Below, piece after piece: positions 24,505 to 32,956 of a stretch of 50,266 bases of DNA. Origin of the DNA: Candidatus Caldatribacterium sp. (lineage in GTDB: Bacteria > Atribacterota > Atribacteria > Atribacterales > Caldatribacteriaceae). The notes under the pieces were generated by a model, which had not been told where the DNA came from, made no database searches, and saw nothing but the letters and a program-made list of their open reading frames with translations. Where the stretch lies: contig JAPWUU010000007.1 of NCBI GenBank assembly GCA_028275365.1, forward strand, positions 1-50,266. The letters are read 5' to 3'. Made by a program: the position numbers and the translations under genes. Numbering within the stretch: the first letter of the stretch is position 1; each line of letters starts with the position of its first letter.

Positions 24505-26050
24505 CTTCCCACCTGCCCTTTGGCTGCTCATTCGGGACGTAGTGCACCACGGTTCCCGAGAAGAGATTCAGGATTTCCGGAAGAGGAGAATTCCCCTCCC
24601 GCAATCGTTCCCGCACCGGCTCCGCTTTCCTGGGGATTTCGGCAACCAGAGCTTCCCGAGTTTCCGTTTTTCTCTCTCCCTGGAGCACACACTCAATCCG
24701 ACACTTCTCTCCGCGCACACGCAAAAGCGCTTTTTCAAGGATTTCCAGATTCTCCCGGCGCTCCACGCTTTCTTTATGGAACTGACAGTCTGGCCCAAAG
24801 GCGATCACAAGGCGCGAGGGCTCCTCAAAGCGAACCTCGGCAAGCTGCAGGAAGGCATAGAGCGAAATCTTCGAGCGCTTGACCTCCTGGAGCACCTCCT
24901 GCCAGAAATCCCTTCGGGAAGGAGCAGTTCCAGGCGCCTCCGGTTGCTCCTCCTCTACTTTTTGTCCTAAGCATTCCATTATATCAAGGAGAGCAACTTC
25001 AAGCAAAACGCGAGCATGGGGGAGGCGGCGCAGATCCCCCTCAAGAACACGCAACCGGTTGAGAACGGTTCCGAACACCCGGGGGTCGAAGGGCTCGGCC
25101 AGCGCTTTCAGGTCACTCCAGCGGGACTGGGAAATCCCAAAAAGAGCGTGGTACGTCGAGGAGGCCACTACGAAAAGGTCCCGGAAGTACTGCACAAGAC
25201 TCGCCACGATATCCTCTGGACCAAGACCACGGGAAAGCCACTCCTCCAGGGTCACAAGAGCCTTCCCCAGGTCTTTCTTGCGCAAAAGGGTGAAAAAGGC
25301 GTCAAGGTCCCTGGCCTCCACATCCCGGAGCACCCTGACCGCAAGGGAGAGAGGAATTACCTTTTCACCAAAGGCAAGAAGCTGCTCCAGAAGGCTTTCC
25401 GCATCCCGGAGAGACCCCTCCGCCTTTCGGGCAATGAGGTGGAGCACATCCTCCTCGATTGAGACCTCCTCCGAAGCGGCGATTCTTCGAAGCTGTTCCA
25501 CGATGACCTCATGGGGAATGGGGTTAAAGAAAAGACGTACACACCTTGAGAGGATGGTTTCCGGAAGTCGCCTCGGGTCCGTGGTGGCGAGGATGAACAC
25601 AACATGTCCCGGTGGCTCCTCAAGAGTCTTCAAAAGGGCGTTGAAGGCTTCCGGGGTGAGCATGTGCACTTCGTCAATGATGTAGACCTTGAAACGGGAC
25701 TCAAGCGGAACATACTTGACGTTTTCCCGGAGCTCCCGAATTTCATCAATTCCACGATGCGAGGCGGCGTCAATCTCCACAACGTCCAGGGCCCGACCCT
25801 GACGGATAGCAAGGCACGAGTTACAGACCCCGCAGGGAGCCGGTGTCACTCCCTCGCGGCAGTTCAGCGCCATAGCGAGTACCCGGGCGGTGGTGGTTTT
25901 CCCCACACCCCGGGGACCGGAAAAGAGGAAAGCATGGGGGATGCGCTGAGATTTCAGGGCATTCAGGAGGACCTGGATGACGGTGTCCTGTCCGGCGATG
26001 TCCTCAAAACGGTACGGTCTCCACTTCCGGTACAGCGCAAGGTACGACAA
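24455..26050 (-). CDS. dnaX: DNA polymerase III subunits gamma/tau
   Basis: Clamp-loader ATPase of 531 aa. TTG 26050 is chosen because AGAGGTGG is just upstream and LSYLALYRKWRPYRFEDIAGQ is the family N-terminus. Walker A GPRGVGKTT, zinc module C-x8-C-x2-C-x2-C (CREGVTPAPCGVCNSC), Walker B region VYIIDEVHML, sensor ILATTDP and arginine finger in ETILSRC. The tail after about 380 is the variable tau-like region. The start is 30 nt beyond the end of the SRP RNA. No clear programmed-frameshift slippery site was seen. Confidence 0.95.
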   Translation of the reverse strand: MSYLALYRKWRPYRFEDIAGQDTVIQVLLNALKSQRIPHAFLFSGPRGVGKTTTARVLAMALNCREGVTPAPCGVCNSCLAIRQGRALDVVEIDAASHRGIDEIRELRENVKYVPLESRFKVYIIDEVHMLTPEAFNALLKTLEEPPGHVVFILATTDPRRLPETILSRCVRLFFNPIPHEVIVEQLRRIAASEEVSIEEDVLHLIARKAEGSLRDAESLLEQLLAFGEKVIPLSLAVRVLRDVEARDLDAFFTLLRKKDLGKALVTLEEWLSRGLGPEDIVASLVQYFRDLFVVASSTYHALFGISQSRWSDLKALAEPFDPRVFGTVLNRLRVLEGDLRRLPHARVLLEVALLDIMECLGQKVEEEQPEAPGTAPSRRDFWQEVLQEVKRSKISLYAFLQLAEVRFEEPSRLVIAFGPDCQFHKESVERRENLEILEKALLRVRGEKCRIECVLQGERKTETREALVAEIPRKAEPVRERLREGNSPLPEILNLFSGTVVHYVPNEQPKGRWEDAELEKPDEGSPEDAG

Positions 26051-26079
26051 CGTTCCACCTCTTGAAGAAAGCCACAAAA

Positions 26080-26462
<383 letters not shown>

Positions 26463-26480
26463 GTTTTCGTCTCCAGAGAC

Positions 26481-26510
26481 ATTATAGAAGATGCCCTCCC
26501 GGTTTTACAA
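26481..26510 (-). promoter_or_regulatory. promoter for tRNA-Ser, SRP RNA and downstream genes
   Basis: TTGTAA (26510-26505), 18-nt spacer, consensus TATAAT (26486-26481). Predicted start about 10-12 nt before the tRNA 5' end. Confidence 0.7.
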
Positions 26511-26648
26511 GTTCCCGATATTCCTTCCAGAGGCCGAGCTCTTCGAGAACGCTTTTGTCCGGCCCTGCGGATTTTCCTGGCGGTGTGCCGAATAAATTCT
26601 CACGCCTTAGGGTTTTGAAGTATAACCGGAAAAGGGAGGAGTGAGACT

Positions 26649-26897
26649 GTGAAATCCGTTATGCTCTATGCCCTGAGTACCTGCCCCTTCTGCAAGATGG
26701 CCAAGCGCTTTTTCGAGAGCCGGAACATCCCGTATAATTTCGTCGATGTGGACCTTCTTCCCGAAGAAGAAAAGGAGAAGACCGTTGCCGAGGTTCAGCG
26801 CATTTCCGGACGGCGGGCTTTTCCGGTGATCGTGATCGGCGAAGAGGTCATCGTGGGATACGACGAACTCCGTATCAGGGAGGCTCTGGAAAAATGA
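26649..26897 (+). CDS. glutaredoxin / NrdH-like redoxin
   Basis: 82-aa thioredoxin-fold protein with the CPFC active site in LYALSTCPFCKMAKRFFESRNIPY, the cis-proline region RRAFPVIVIGEEVIVGYDE. GGGAGGAG precedes the GTG. It overlaps the next gene, a ferredoxin:thioredoxin reductase-like protein, in ATGA, so the two probably form a disulfide-reducing pair. A weak TATAAC (26621-26626) may be the promoter -10. Confidence 0.92.
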   Translation: MKSVMLYALSTCPFCKMAKRFFESRNIPYNFVDVDLLPEEEKEKTVAEVQRISGRRAFPVIVIGEEVIVGYDELRIREALEK

Positions 26898-27292
26898 CGT
26901 CTGAGCGTATTCTCTGTCCCGTATGTCAGGTAGCCTTTCCCCTCAAAGAGGAAAAGGTTCCGGGAAAACGGGTGGTCTGCCCCGTGTGCGGCGCGGTGCT
27001 TGTTCTTGAAAAAGGCGACGCGTCCTGGGTTTTGCGGCGTCCCCAGGATATCACCCCTGAGGAGGAAATCAGGGCGCGGGTGGAGAACTTCGCCCGACTC
27101 CGGGGATACCGTTTCAACGAGATGAAGGAACCCCTTATCGAAGCATTGTTGAAAAAATACGAGCGCTACGGCGACTTCTATTGTCCCTGCAAAATCGATA
27201 ACATCCCCGAGAACATCTGCCCCTGCCTTGAAACCCGGCAGGGGAGCGTGGAGCGTAACGGTCGCTGCCATTGCGGCCTCTTCTGGAAATGA
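26894..27292 (+). CDS. ferredoxin:thioredoxin reductase catalytic-subunit-like protein with N-terminal zinc ribbon
   Basis: 132-aa protein. The N-terminus has two CPxC knuckles (ILCPVCQVAF and VVCPVCGAVL), a zinc-ribbon. The C-terminus is FTR-beta-like: GYRFNEMKEPLIEALLKKYERYG, then YCPC, CPC after 9 residues and CHCGLFW after 13 more. Plant/cyanobacterial FTR has CPC-x16-CPC-x8-CHC plus a seventh upstream Cys; here spacing differs and that Cys is missing, as in shorter archaeal-like versions. By family analogy it takes electrons from ferredoxin through a [4Fe-4S] centre and reduces a redoxin, most likely the glutaredoxin encoded next to it. Confidence 0.85.
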   Translation: MTSERILCPVCQVAFPLKEEKVPGKRVVCPVCGAVLVLEKGDASWVLRRPQDITPEEEIRARVENFARLRGYRFNEMKEPLIEALLKKYERYGDFYCPCKIDNIPENICPCLETRQGSVERNGRCHCGLFWK

Positions 27293-27309
27293 GGAGGAGG
27301 AACACGGCC

Positions 27310-28152
27310 GTGAAGATTCTCGGTGTTGTGACGCTTCTTGTGCTTTTTGGAGGCTCTGCCCTGGCGCTCACCGTCGCGGCGTCCATTCCCCCGCTCTGCG
27401 ACCTTGTGGCCCAGGTGGGGCAGGACCGCGTTACCGTTGTGCAGCTTATCCCAAATGGCGCCAACCCCCACACCTATGAACCTACCCCTTCTGATGTCAT
27501 GAAAGCCGCCCAGGCCGATGCCTTCTTCCTCGTGGGCCTTGGGTTTGATGCTTTCCTTGAGAAGGTCATCCGGGCTGCCGGGAAAGAAGGGGTACCGGTG
27601 TTCTACCTTTCTTCTCGCCTTGAGCTCCTTGAGGAACACCCCGGTGAGGCCAATCCCCATATCTGGCTCTCCCTCAAAAACGCCAGAATCATCGTTCGGG
27701 ATATTGCCCAGGCCCTGGCCTCTCTTGACCCTGAGGGCAAAAGCTTCTACCTTGAGAATGCCCGGGCATACACGGAGATCCTTGAGGAACTCGATGCCTG
27801 GTTCGAGAAGGAAGTCGCTACTTTCTCCTCCCGGGCCTTTGTGGCTACCCATGCTTCGCTGAGTTACCTTGCCCGGGACTACGGCCTTGAGGAAGTCGCG
27901 GTCCTTGAGAAAGCCCCGGGATACGAGCCCTCTCCGAAAGAACTGGCAGAGCTTGTGACGCTTATGAAGGAAAAGGGGGCCAGGGTGATTGTTGTGGAAC
28001 CCCAGTTCAGCGTAAAAGCCGCCCGAGTTCTTGCCGAAGAAACGGGAAGTTCTCTGGTGTGGTTCGATCCCCTGGGGAGTTTCCCGGACCTCCCTTACCA
28101 CAGGCTCATGCGGCAGAACCTTGAAACCCTGGCAGAGGCCCTGAAGGGATGA
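27310..28152 (+). CDS. znuA: zinc/manganese ABC transporter substrate-binding protein (ZnuA-like)
   Basis: Cluster A-I metal-binding protein of 280 aa with signal peptide VKILGVVTLLVLFGGSALA. Metal-site histidines are in LIPNGANPHTYEP, EANPHIWLSLKNA and FVATHASLSYLARDYGL, and a late acid in WFDPLGS. There is no His-rich loop of the kind found in strongly zinc-selective ZnuA, so zinc versus manganese is unresolved. GTG 27310 follows GGAGGAGG. Starts a three-gene importer after the redox pair. Confidence 0.9.
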   Translation: MKILGVVTLLVLFGGSALALTVAASIPPLCDLVAQVGQDRVTVVQLIPNGANPHTYEPTPSDVMKAAQADAFFLVGLGFDAFLEKVIRAAGKEGVPVFYLSSRLELLEEHPGEANPHIWLSLKNARIIVRDIAQALASLDPEGKSFYLENARAYTEILEELDAWFEKEVATFSSRAFVATHASLSYLARDYGLEEVAVLEKAPGYEPSPKELAELVTLMKEKGARVIVVEPQFSVKAARVLAEETGSSLVWFDPLGSFPDLPYHRLMRQNLETLAEALKG

Positions 28153-28156
28153 GACC

Positions 28157-28957
28157 ATGGCCCGACCGGTCATCGAGGTTGAACACCTGTACTTCGCCTA
28201 TGAAAACGTTCCGGTTCTTGAAGACGTTTCCCTCACCGTCTGCGAGGGGGAGTTCGTGGCCCTCATCGGGCCCAATGGCGCCGGAAAAACCACCCTTCTC
28301 AAAATCCTCCTGGGACTTCTGCCTGCAAAAAGAGGAAAGGTACGGGTCTTCGGGAGGCCTCCCGAAGACCTTGGCCCGCTTCGCTATCGGATTGGGTATG
28401 TGCCGCAGCTTTCGCACTTTGACCCCCATTTCCCCATTACGCTCGGGGAATTCGTCCTCACGGGAAGGTATGGGCTCATTGGGGTGGGGAAAAGACCCGG
28501 AAGGTCAGACTGGGAGGCTGTTGAGAAAGCTCTGGAGGCCGTACACCTCCTCCACCTCAAGGATCGGCTCCTCGGGGAACTCTCCGGAGGGGAAAGACAG
28601 CGAGCGCTTATTGCCCGGGCGCTGAGCGTGCACCCGAAACTCCTCCTCTGTGATGAACCCACAACGGCCGTCGACCCCAAAAGTCACGAGAGCTTCTACG
28701 AGCTTCTCCTGCGATTGAAAAGGGAAGGAGTCACGATTCTTGTTATCTCCCACGATGTGGGAGTCATCGCCCAGTATGCGGATAGTATCGCATGTCTGAA
28801 CCGCACCATCTTCTGCCACCGAAGACCCGAAGAGGTGATTTCCGGGGAAATGCTCGAGGCGCTGTATGGGAAAGAGGCGGCATTCTTCCACCACGGAGAC
28901 GTCCCCCACATTGTGGTGCGGAGGGAGAAGAACGAGGGAGGTCCGGGGGCTTTGTGA
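28157..28957 (+). CDS. znuC: zinc/manganese ABC transporter ATPase (ZnuC-like)
   Basis: 266-aa ATPase. Walker A GPNGAGKTTLLK, Q-loop YVPQLSHFDPHFPITLGEFVL, typical of metal ABC ATPases, signature LSGGERQRALIARAL, Walker B LLLCDEPTTAVDP, switch VISHDVGVI. Overlaps znuB in GTGA. Confidence 0.93.
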   Translation: MARPVIEVEHLYFAYENVPVLEDVSLTVCEGEFVALIGPNGAGKTTLLKILLGLLPAKRGKVRVFGRPPEDLGPLRYRIGYVPQLSHFDPHFPITLGEFVLTGRYGLIGVGKRPGRSDWEAVEKALEAVHLLHLKDRLLGELSGGERQRALIARALSVHPKLLLCDEPTTAVDPKSHESFYELLLRLKREGVTILVISHDVGVIAQYADSIACLNRTIFCHRRPEEVISGEMLEALYGKEAAFFHHGDVPHIVVRREKNEGGPGAL

Positions 28958-29760
28958 GCGTCTTCGGTCTTGCCTTCATGCAACGGGCCGTGCTCGCAGG
29001 CTGCATCGTTGGGGCACTCTGCGCCCTGGTAGGTGTTTTTGTGGTGCTCAAGCGGCTCTCCTTCATGGGGGCCGGGATTTCTCATGCTGCCTTTGGGGGC
29101 GTGGCTTTGGGGTACGTCCTGGGGATTCATCCTGTGGTGTCGAGTTTCGTCTTCTGTCTCTTGGTGAGCCTGGGCATTGCCACCCTGGCAAAACATCGCC
29201 GTCTCAAGGAGGATACGCTTGTGGGCATCGCCTTTTCCAGCACCATGGCCCTGGGAGCCTTCCTCATCGGGGTGGCGAAAATTCGCAACGTCGACCTCTT
29301 TGGGTATCTCTTCGGGAATATCCTTGCCATCACCCGGGAAGACCTCCTCCTCGCCCTGGTCCTCAGCGGGGTGCTGCTCTTCTTCCTCCTCTTCTTCTAC
29401 AAGGAATTCGTGATGGTTACCCTGGACCCAGAAGGGGGGAAAGCAAGCGGCATTCCTGTAGAGGCGTTCTCGTACCTCCTTGTGGCACTGGTGGCTTCAG
29501 TAGTGGTTGTGACCACAAGGGTTGTGGGGATTGTCCTCGCCTCGGCGCTCCTCGTCCTTCCTGCGGCCACCGCCCTCCAGAGGGCGAGGACCATTCCTCA
29601 AGCCATGCTCTTCGCCCTCATCGACGGCGTCTCCATATCCCTTGCGGGGCTCTTCCTGGCGTACCTCTTGGACGTCCCCGCCGGAGCGACCATTGTGCTC
29701 CTTGGCACAGGCGTATTCCTAGGAGTTTTCATTTTTTCTTCATCTCCCAGGCGAGGATAA
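28954..29760 (+). CDS. znuB: zinc/manganese ABC transporter permease (ZnuB-like)
   Basis: 268-aa ABC-3 family permease with about eight hydrophobic helices: MQRAVLAGCIVGALCALVGVFVVLKRLSFMGAGISHAAFGGVALGYVLG is the family start; LFGYLFGNILAITREDL and VVGIVLASALLVLPAATA follow. Start GTG 28954. The last 32 nt overlap the convergent GAF-ANTAR gene. Confidence 0.93.
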   Translation: MSVFGLAFMQRAVLAGCIVGALCALVGVFVVLKRLSFMGAGISHAAFGGVALGYVLGIHPVVSSFVFCLLVSLGIATLAKHRRLKEDTLVGIAFSSTMALGAFLIGVAKIRNVDLFGYLFGNILAITREDLLLALVLSGVLLFFLLFFYKEFVMVTLDPEGGKASGIPVEAFSYLLVALVASVVVVTTRVVGIVLASALLVLPAATALQRARTIPQAMLFALIDGVSISLAGLFLAYLLDVPAGATIVLLGTGVFLGVFIFSSSPRRG

Positions 29761-30415
29761 TGGCCTCGGCCACTTCCTTCATGCTCTTCCCCTTGTTCAT
29801 GCTGTAGCGCTGGATACGGCGGTAGGCCTCCTCTTCCGTGAGACCGTACTCCTGCATGAGGATGCCCTTGGCCCGCTCGATTCTCTTGCGGGCCTCAAGT
29901 TCTTCTTTGACGAGTTCACTCTCCATGATGAGGCGGTGGTTCTCAATGACGATGGCTGCCTGGTTCGCTATGGCCGTGAGGAGCTTAATCTCGTCCTCTG
30001 TGAAATCCCGGGGTTCTGAGGTGTAGAGGTTCAACACCCCGATGACCCTCCCCCGAACGATAAGGGGCAAGCTCACAAGAGAGGCCAGTCCTTCCTTCTC
30101 GGCGATGTCTTTATTGACGTAACGGGGGTCCTTCTTGACGTCGTGGACGATGATGGGCCGCCCTTCAAGCGCTACAAGCCCAGCAATCCCCTCTCCAAGG
30201 CGAAGAGGGGGTTTCCTGTTGTAGGCTTCGCTCATCGACTGCGTGGCTTTCACTTCAAGGAGCTTCTTCTTCTCGTCAAGGAGCATTAGGGAACAGATAT
30301 TGGAACCCATGACCTGAGCAGTAATGGTGACGATGAGACGCAAAATATCCTCAAAGTACATGTCCGAGGTGATGAGCTCGCTGATTCTTGCCAGCGCTTC
30401 GATTTTCTCCCTCAT
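29729..30415 (-). CDS. GAF-ANTAR transcription antitermination regulator
   Basis: 228-aa cytoplasmic regulator. Residues about 10-150 are a GAF sensor (MGSNICSLMLLDEKKKLLEV, GIAGLVALEGRPIIVHDVKKDPRY, SLVSLPLIVRGRVIGVLNLYTSEPRDFTEDE). A helical linker leads to a C-terminal ANTAR domain, RKRIERAKGILMQEYGLTEEEAYRRIQRYSMNKGKSMKEVAEAIILAWE, which binds paired stem-loops in nascent RNA and blocks termination. AGGTGA precedes the ATG at 30415. It is convergent with znuB and divergent from the phosphohexomutase. RNA targets are not identifiable here. Confidence 0.9.
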   Translation of the reverse strand: MREKIEALARISELITSDMYFEDILRLIVTITAQVMGSNICSLMLLDEKKKLLEVKATQSMSEAYNRKPPLRLGEGIAGLVALEGRPIIVHDVKKDPRYVNKDIAEKEGLASLVSLPLIVRGRVIGVLNLYTSEPRDFTEDEIKLLTAIANQAAIVIENHRLIMESELVKEELEARKRIERAKGILMQEYGLTEEEAYRRIQRYSMNKGKSMKEVAEAIILAWEMKKK

Positions 30416-30424
30416 GGGTTCACC

Positions 30425-30433
30425 TGGTATAAT
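30425..30433 (+). promoter_or_regulatory. extended -10 promoter for the phosphohexomutase gene
   Basis: TGGTATAAT, the same 9-mer as at dppA, with no convincing -35. Predicted start near 30440, about 49 nt before the ATG. Confidence 0.5.
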
Positions 30434-30488
30434 GGGATGGAGTTCTGCTATTATTGTACCATGCTCTTCAGCGAGTGGGGTGGAAACC

Positions 30489-31844
30489 ATGCCCAGGCTC
30501 TTTGGAACTTTTGGCATACGGCGAGTGGCCAACGAAGTCCTGACCCCCGAGATGGCGACGAAACTCGCCCTGAGCTTTGCCACGTTCACCGGCGGAGAGA
30601 GCGTCGTCGTGGGCCGGGATGCCCGAAAGACAAGTGAAATGCTCTACAACGCCGTCGTTGCCGGATTTCTCTCTGCGGGATGCCAGGTGGTGGAACTCGG
30701 GGTGACAGCCACCCCTGCCCTCCAGTGGGCCTGCCGACAGTGGCAGATGTGGGGGGCCATGGTCACCGCAAGCCATAATCCCCCGGAGTGGAACGGCATC
30801 AAGTTCATGGAAAAAAGCGGGAAGGGGCTTGATCGAGAAAAAGAGGTGGAAGTGGAGCGGATATTCTTCGGCGAGACCTTCCGCCGGGCATCGTGGTTTG
30901 AAATCCGCCAGGAGACCGTAAAGCGTGATATCCGCTGGGACTACATTGCCGCCATCATGTCCCGGGTGGATGTTGCGGCAATCCGCAAGAGGAGCTTCCG
31001 GATAGCCCTGGACTGCGCCAACGGTGCCCCTTCCCTCATCACTCCCTACCTCCTCTCGGAAATGGGGTGCCGTGTGGTCACGCTCAACGCCCACCCTGAT
31101 GGGAACTTCCCCGGGAGAAACCCCGAGCCCACGCCGGAGAACCTCAAGGACATCGTCACCCTCATCCGCCATGGTGACTTCGATCTTGGTTTTGCCCAGG
31201 ACGGCGATGGTGACCGCCTCATCGTCATCACGGAGAAGGGGGAATTTGTGCCGGGAGACCTCAGCGTGAGTCTCGTGGCAAAGGAACTAGCTCAAAGACC
31301 CATTCCGGGCCCTATTGTGACCACCGTGGCCACCACCCACATCCTCCAGGAGATTGCGAAAGCCACAAACCGCGAGGTCATCACCACTGCGGTGGGGGAT
31401 CTTGTGGTGGCAAAGGCTCTCCAGGAAAAGGGAGGGATTTTTGGCTGCGAGGAGAACGGGGGAATGATTTTCCCGGATTTTGTCTGGGGGCGAGATGGGG
31501 CGATGGCTGCCGCCTTTATCCTCCATATCCTTGCGAACTCCGGGAAATCCTTAAGTGAACTCCTCCAGGAGCTCCCTCCTTACTACCAGGTGAAGAAGAA
31601 AGTCACCATTGATCCCGAAAAACGCGACGCAGTGCTTGCCGCGGTGGACGAGGCCACGAAAAAGGAGAAAAACCGCATCACCACCGACGGTTTCAAGGTG
31701 GTCTTTGACGACGGCAGTTGGGTGCTCGTGCGACCCTCGGGAACCGAGCCCCTCATCCGGGTCTTTGCCGAAGCGAAAGATCGGGAACGAGCCGAAGCAC
31801 TTGTCGCCCAGTACCTTGCCCTGATTGAAAAAGCCCAGAGGTAA
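30489..31844 (+). CDS. phosphohexomutase (phosphoglucosamine / phosphomanno- / phosphoglucomutase), archaeal-like
   Basis: 451-aa alpha-D-phosphohexomutase. Motifs in order: MPRLFGTFGIRR, the phosphoserine loop MVTASHNPPEWNGIKF, the Mg loop FAQDGDGDRL, the sugar-recognition loop GCEENGGMIFPDFVWGRDGAMAA and the phosphate loop RPSGTEPLIRVFAEA. The EENGG sugar loop resembles archaeal GlmM/PMM enzymes more than bacterial GlmM (usually GEQSGH). Likely provides glucosamine-1-P for the cell wall or glucose/mannose-1-P; sequence alone does not decide. Start ATG 30489 follows GGGGTGGAA. Confidence 0.88.
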   Translation: MPRLFGTFGIRRVANEVLTPEMATKLALSFATFTGGESVVVGRDARKTSEMLYNAVVAGFLSAGCQVVELGVTATPALQWACRQWQMWGAMVTASHNPPEWNGIKFMEKSGKGLDREKEVEVERIFFGETFRRASWFEIRQETVKRDIRWDYIAAIMSRVDVAAIRKRSFRIALDCANGAPSLITPYLLSEMGCRVVTLNAHPDGNFPGRNPEPTPENLKDIVTLIRHGDFDLGFAQDGDGDRLIVITEKGEFVPGDLSVSLVAKELAQRPIPGPIVTTVATTHILQEIAKATNREVITTAVGDLVVAKALQEKGGIFGCEENGGMIFPDFVWGRDGAMAAAFILHILANSGKSLSELLQELPPYYQVKKKVTIDPEKRDAVLAAVDEATKKEKNRITTDGFKVVFDDGSWVLVRPSGTEPLIRVFAEAKDRERAEALVAQYLALIEKAQR

Positions 31845-31865
31845 AGCAGGACCTCACCTCTGGGC
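31833..31865 (-). terminator. hairpin shared by two convergent gene ends
   Basis: GCCCAGAGGT (31833-31842) pairs with ACCTCTGGGC (31856-31865), a 10-bp stem and 13-nt loop containing both stop regions. On the minus strand it is followed by TTTTTC, making a proper terminator for the long minus-strand unit; on the plus strand there is no T tract. Confidence 0.75.
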
Positions 31866-32504
31866 CACGTACATGAGGTAGTAGGCGTTGGTTTTGCGTT
31901 CCGTTCCAATGTCCGTCATGGGTCCGTGACCGGGAAATACCTGGACACCGTCGGAGAAGCGCTCGAAAATTTTCCCCAGACTCTCCACCAGGTCCCGAAA
32001 CGACCCTCCGGGAAGGTCGGTTCGTCCCACCGACCCAAAAAAGAGCGTATCCCCACTGAAGAGCCACTGTTTTTTGGGGAAGAAAAGGCACACGCTCCCC
32101 GGGGTATGTCCGGGGGTTTGCAGCACCTCCACGTTCTCGTCCCCCAGCGCAATCCACGCATCTTCTCCCTGGAAGGTGAGGTCCGGAAGAGGGGAAACGA
32201 AAGCCTGTGAGAACTCCTGAGAGAGGTTGAGATCAGGACGCACAAGGTACAGAAGGTCCGCGTCGTGAACAGCAAGGAGTGCTCCGGGAAAGGCTTCTTT
32301 GAAAAAGGCGTTGCCACCGATATGGTCAATGTGGCCGTGGGTGTTCACGATATAGCGGACCGTAAGGTTCTGGTCCTCAATCCACCGTCGGAGTTCCTCA
32401 GAACCCAGAGCAGGGTCAAGGAGCAGCGCTTCCTGCCCGTTGTGGATGACGTAGCAGTTCGTCGCGAGATCTCCGAGAATAAACCGTTCGACGAAAAGAC
32501 TCAT
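31854..32504 (-). CDS. metallo-beta-lactamase-fold hydrolase (glyoxalase II-like)
   Basis: 216-aa binuclear metallohydrolase: [20 protein letters not shown], the metal motif [45 protein letters not shown] and [12 protein letters not shown]. This is the short glyoxalase-II-like group lacking the long C-terminal substrate domain, so the substrate is unknown. Overlaps the dtd stop in ATGA and is the last gene before the terminator. Confidence 0.9.
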   Translation of the reverse strand: MSLFVERFILGDLATNCYVIHNGQEALLLDPALGSEELRRWIEDQNLTVRYIVNTHGHIDHIGGNAFFKEAFPGALLAVHDADLLYLVRPDLNLSQEFSQAFVSPLPDLTFQGEDAWIALGDENVEVLQTPGHTPGSVCLFFPKKQWLFSGDTLFFGSVGRTDLPGGSFRDLVESLGKIFERFSDGVQVFPGHGPMTDIGTERKTNAYYLMYVAQR

Positions 32505-32956
32505 GCTCTCCTCCTTTCTTTACTCTCAAGGAGTATCGTGACCGGGCCGTCGTTTCGGAGTTCGACTTCCATGAACGCTCCGAAAACACCGCTCTCGACC
32601 CGAACGCCTGTTCCCCGCAAACGACGAAGGAATTCCTCGTAGTACTGTCGCGCCATCTCCGGAGGAGCCGCCTCGTCGAAACTCGGTCGAAGACCCCGGC
32701 GGCAATCCCCATAGAGGGTGAACTGCGGGACACAGAGTACCGCTCCCTGAATATCCTGGACGTTGAGGTTCATCTTCCCCTGAGGGTCCTCAAAGACCCG
32801 AAGGCGAGGAATCTTCCACACCATGAACTCCAGGTCTTTTTCTGTATCGTCCTTTCCAACCCCGAGGAACACAAGAAGCCCTCGCTCAATGGCACCCACG
32901 ACCTTTCCGTCAACCCTGACCGAAGCACTCCGCACTCGCTGGACAACAGCCCTCAT
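32501..32956 (-). CDS. dtd: D-aminoacyl-tRNA deacylase
   Basis: 151-aa enzyme that removes D-amino acids mischarged on tRNA. Starts [17 protein letters not shown]; active-site VPQFTLYGD with [12 protein letters not shown]-terminal [14 protein letters not shown] holds the chiral-proofreading GP motif. Downstream of rel with ATGA overlap, the usual rel-dtd order. Confidence 0.96.
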   Translation of the reverse strand: MRAVVQRVRSASVRVDGKVVGAIERGLLVFLGVGKDDTEKDLEFMVWKIPRLRVFEDPQGKMNLNVQDIQGAVLCVPQFTLYGDCRRGLRPSFDEAAPPEMARQYYEEFLRRLRGTGVRVESGVFGAFMEVELRNDGPVTILLESKERRRA

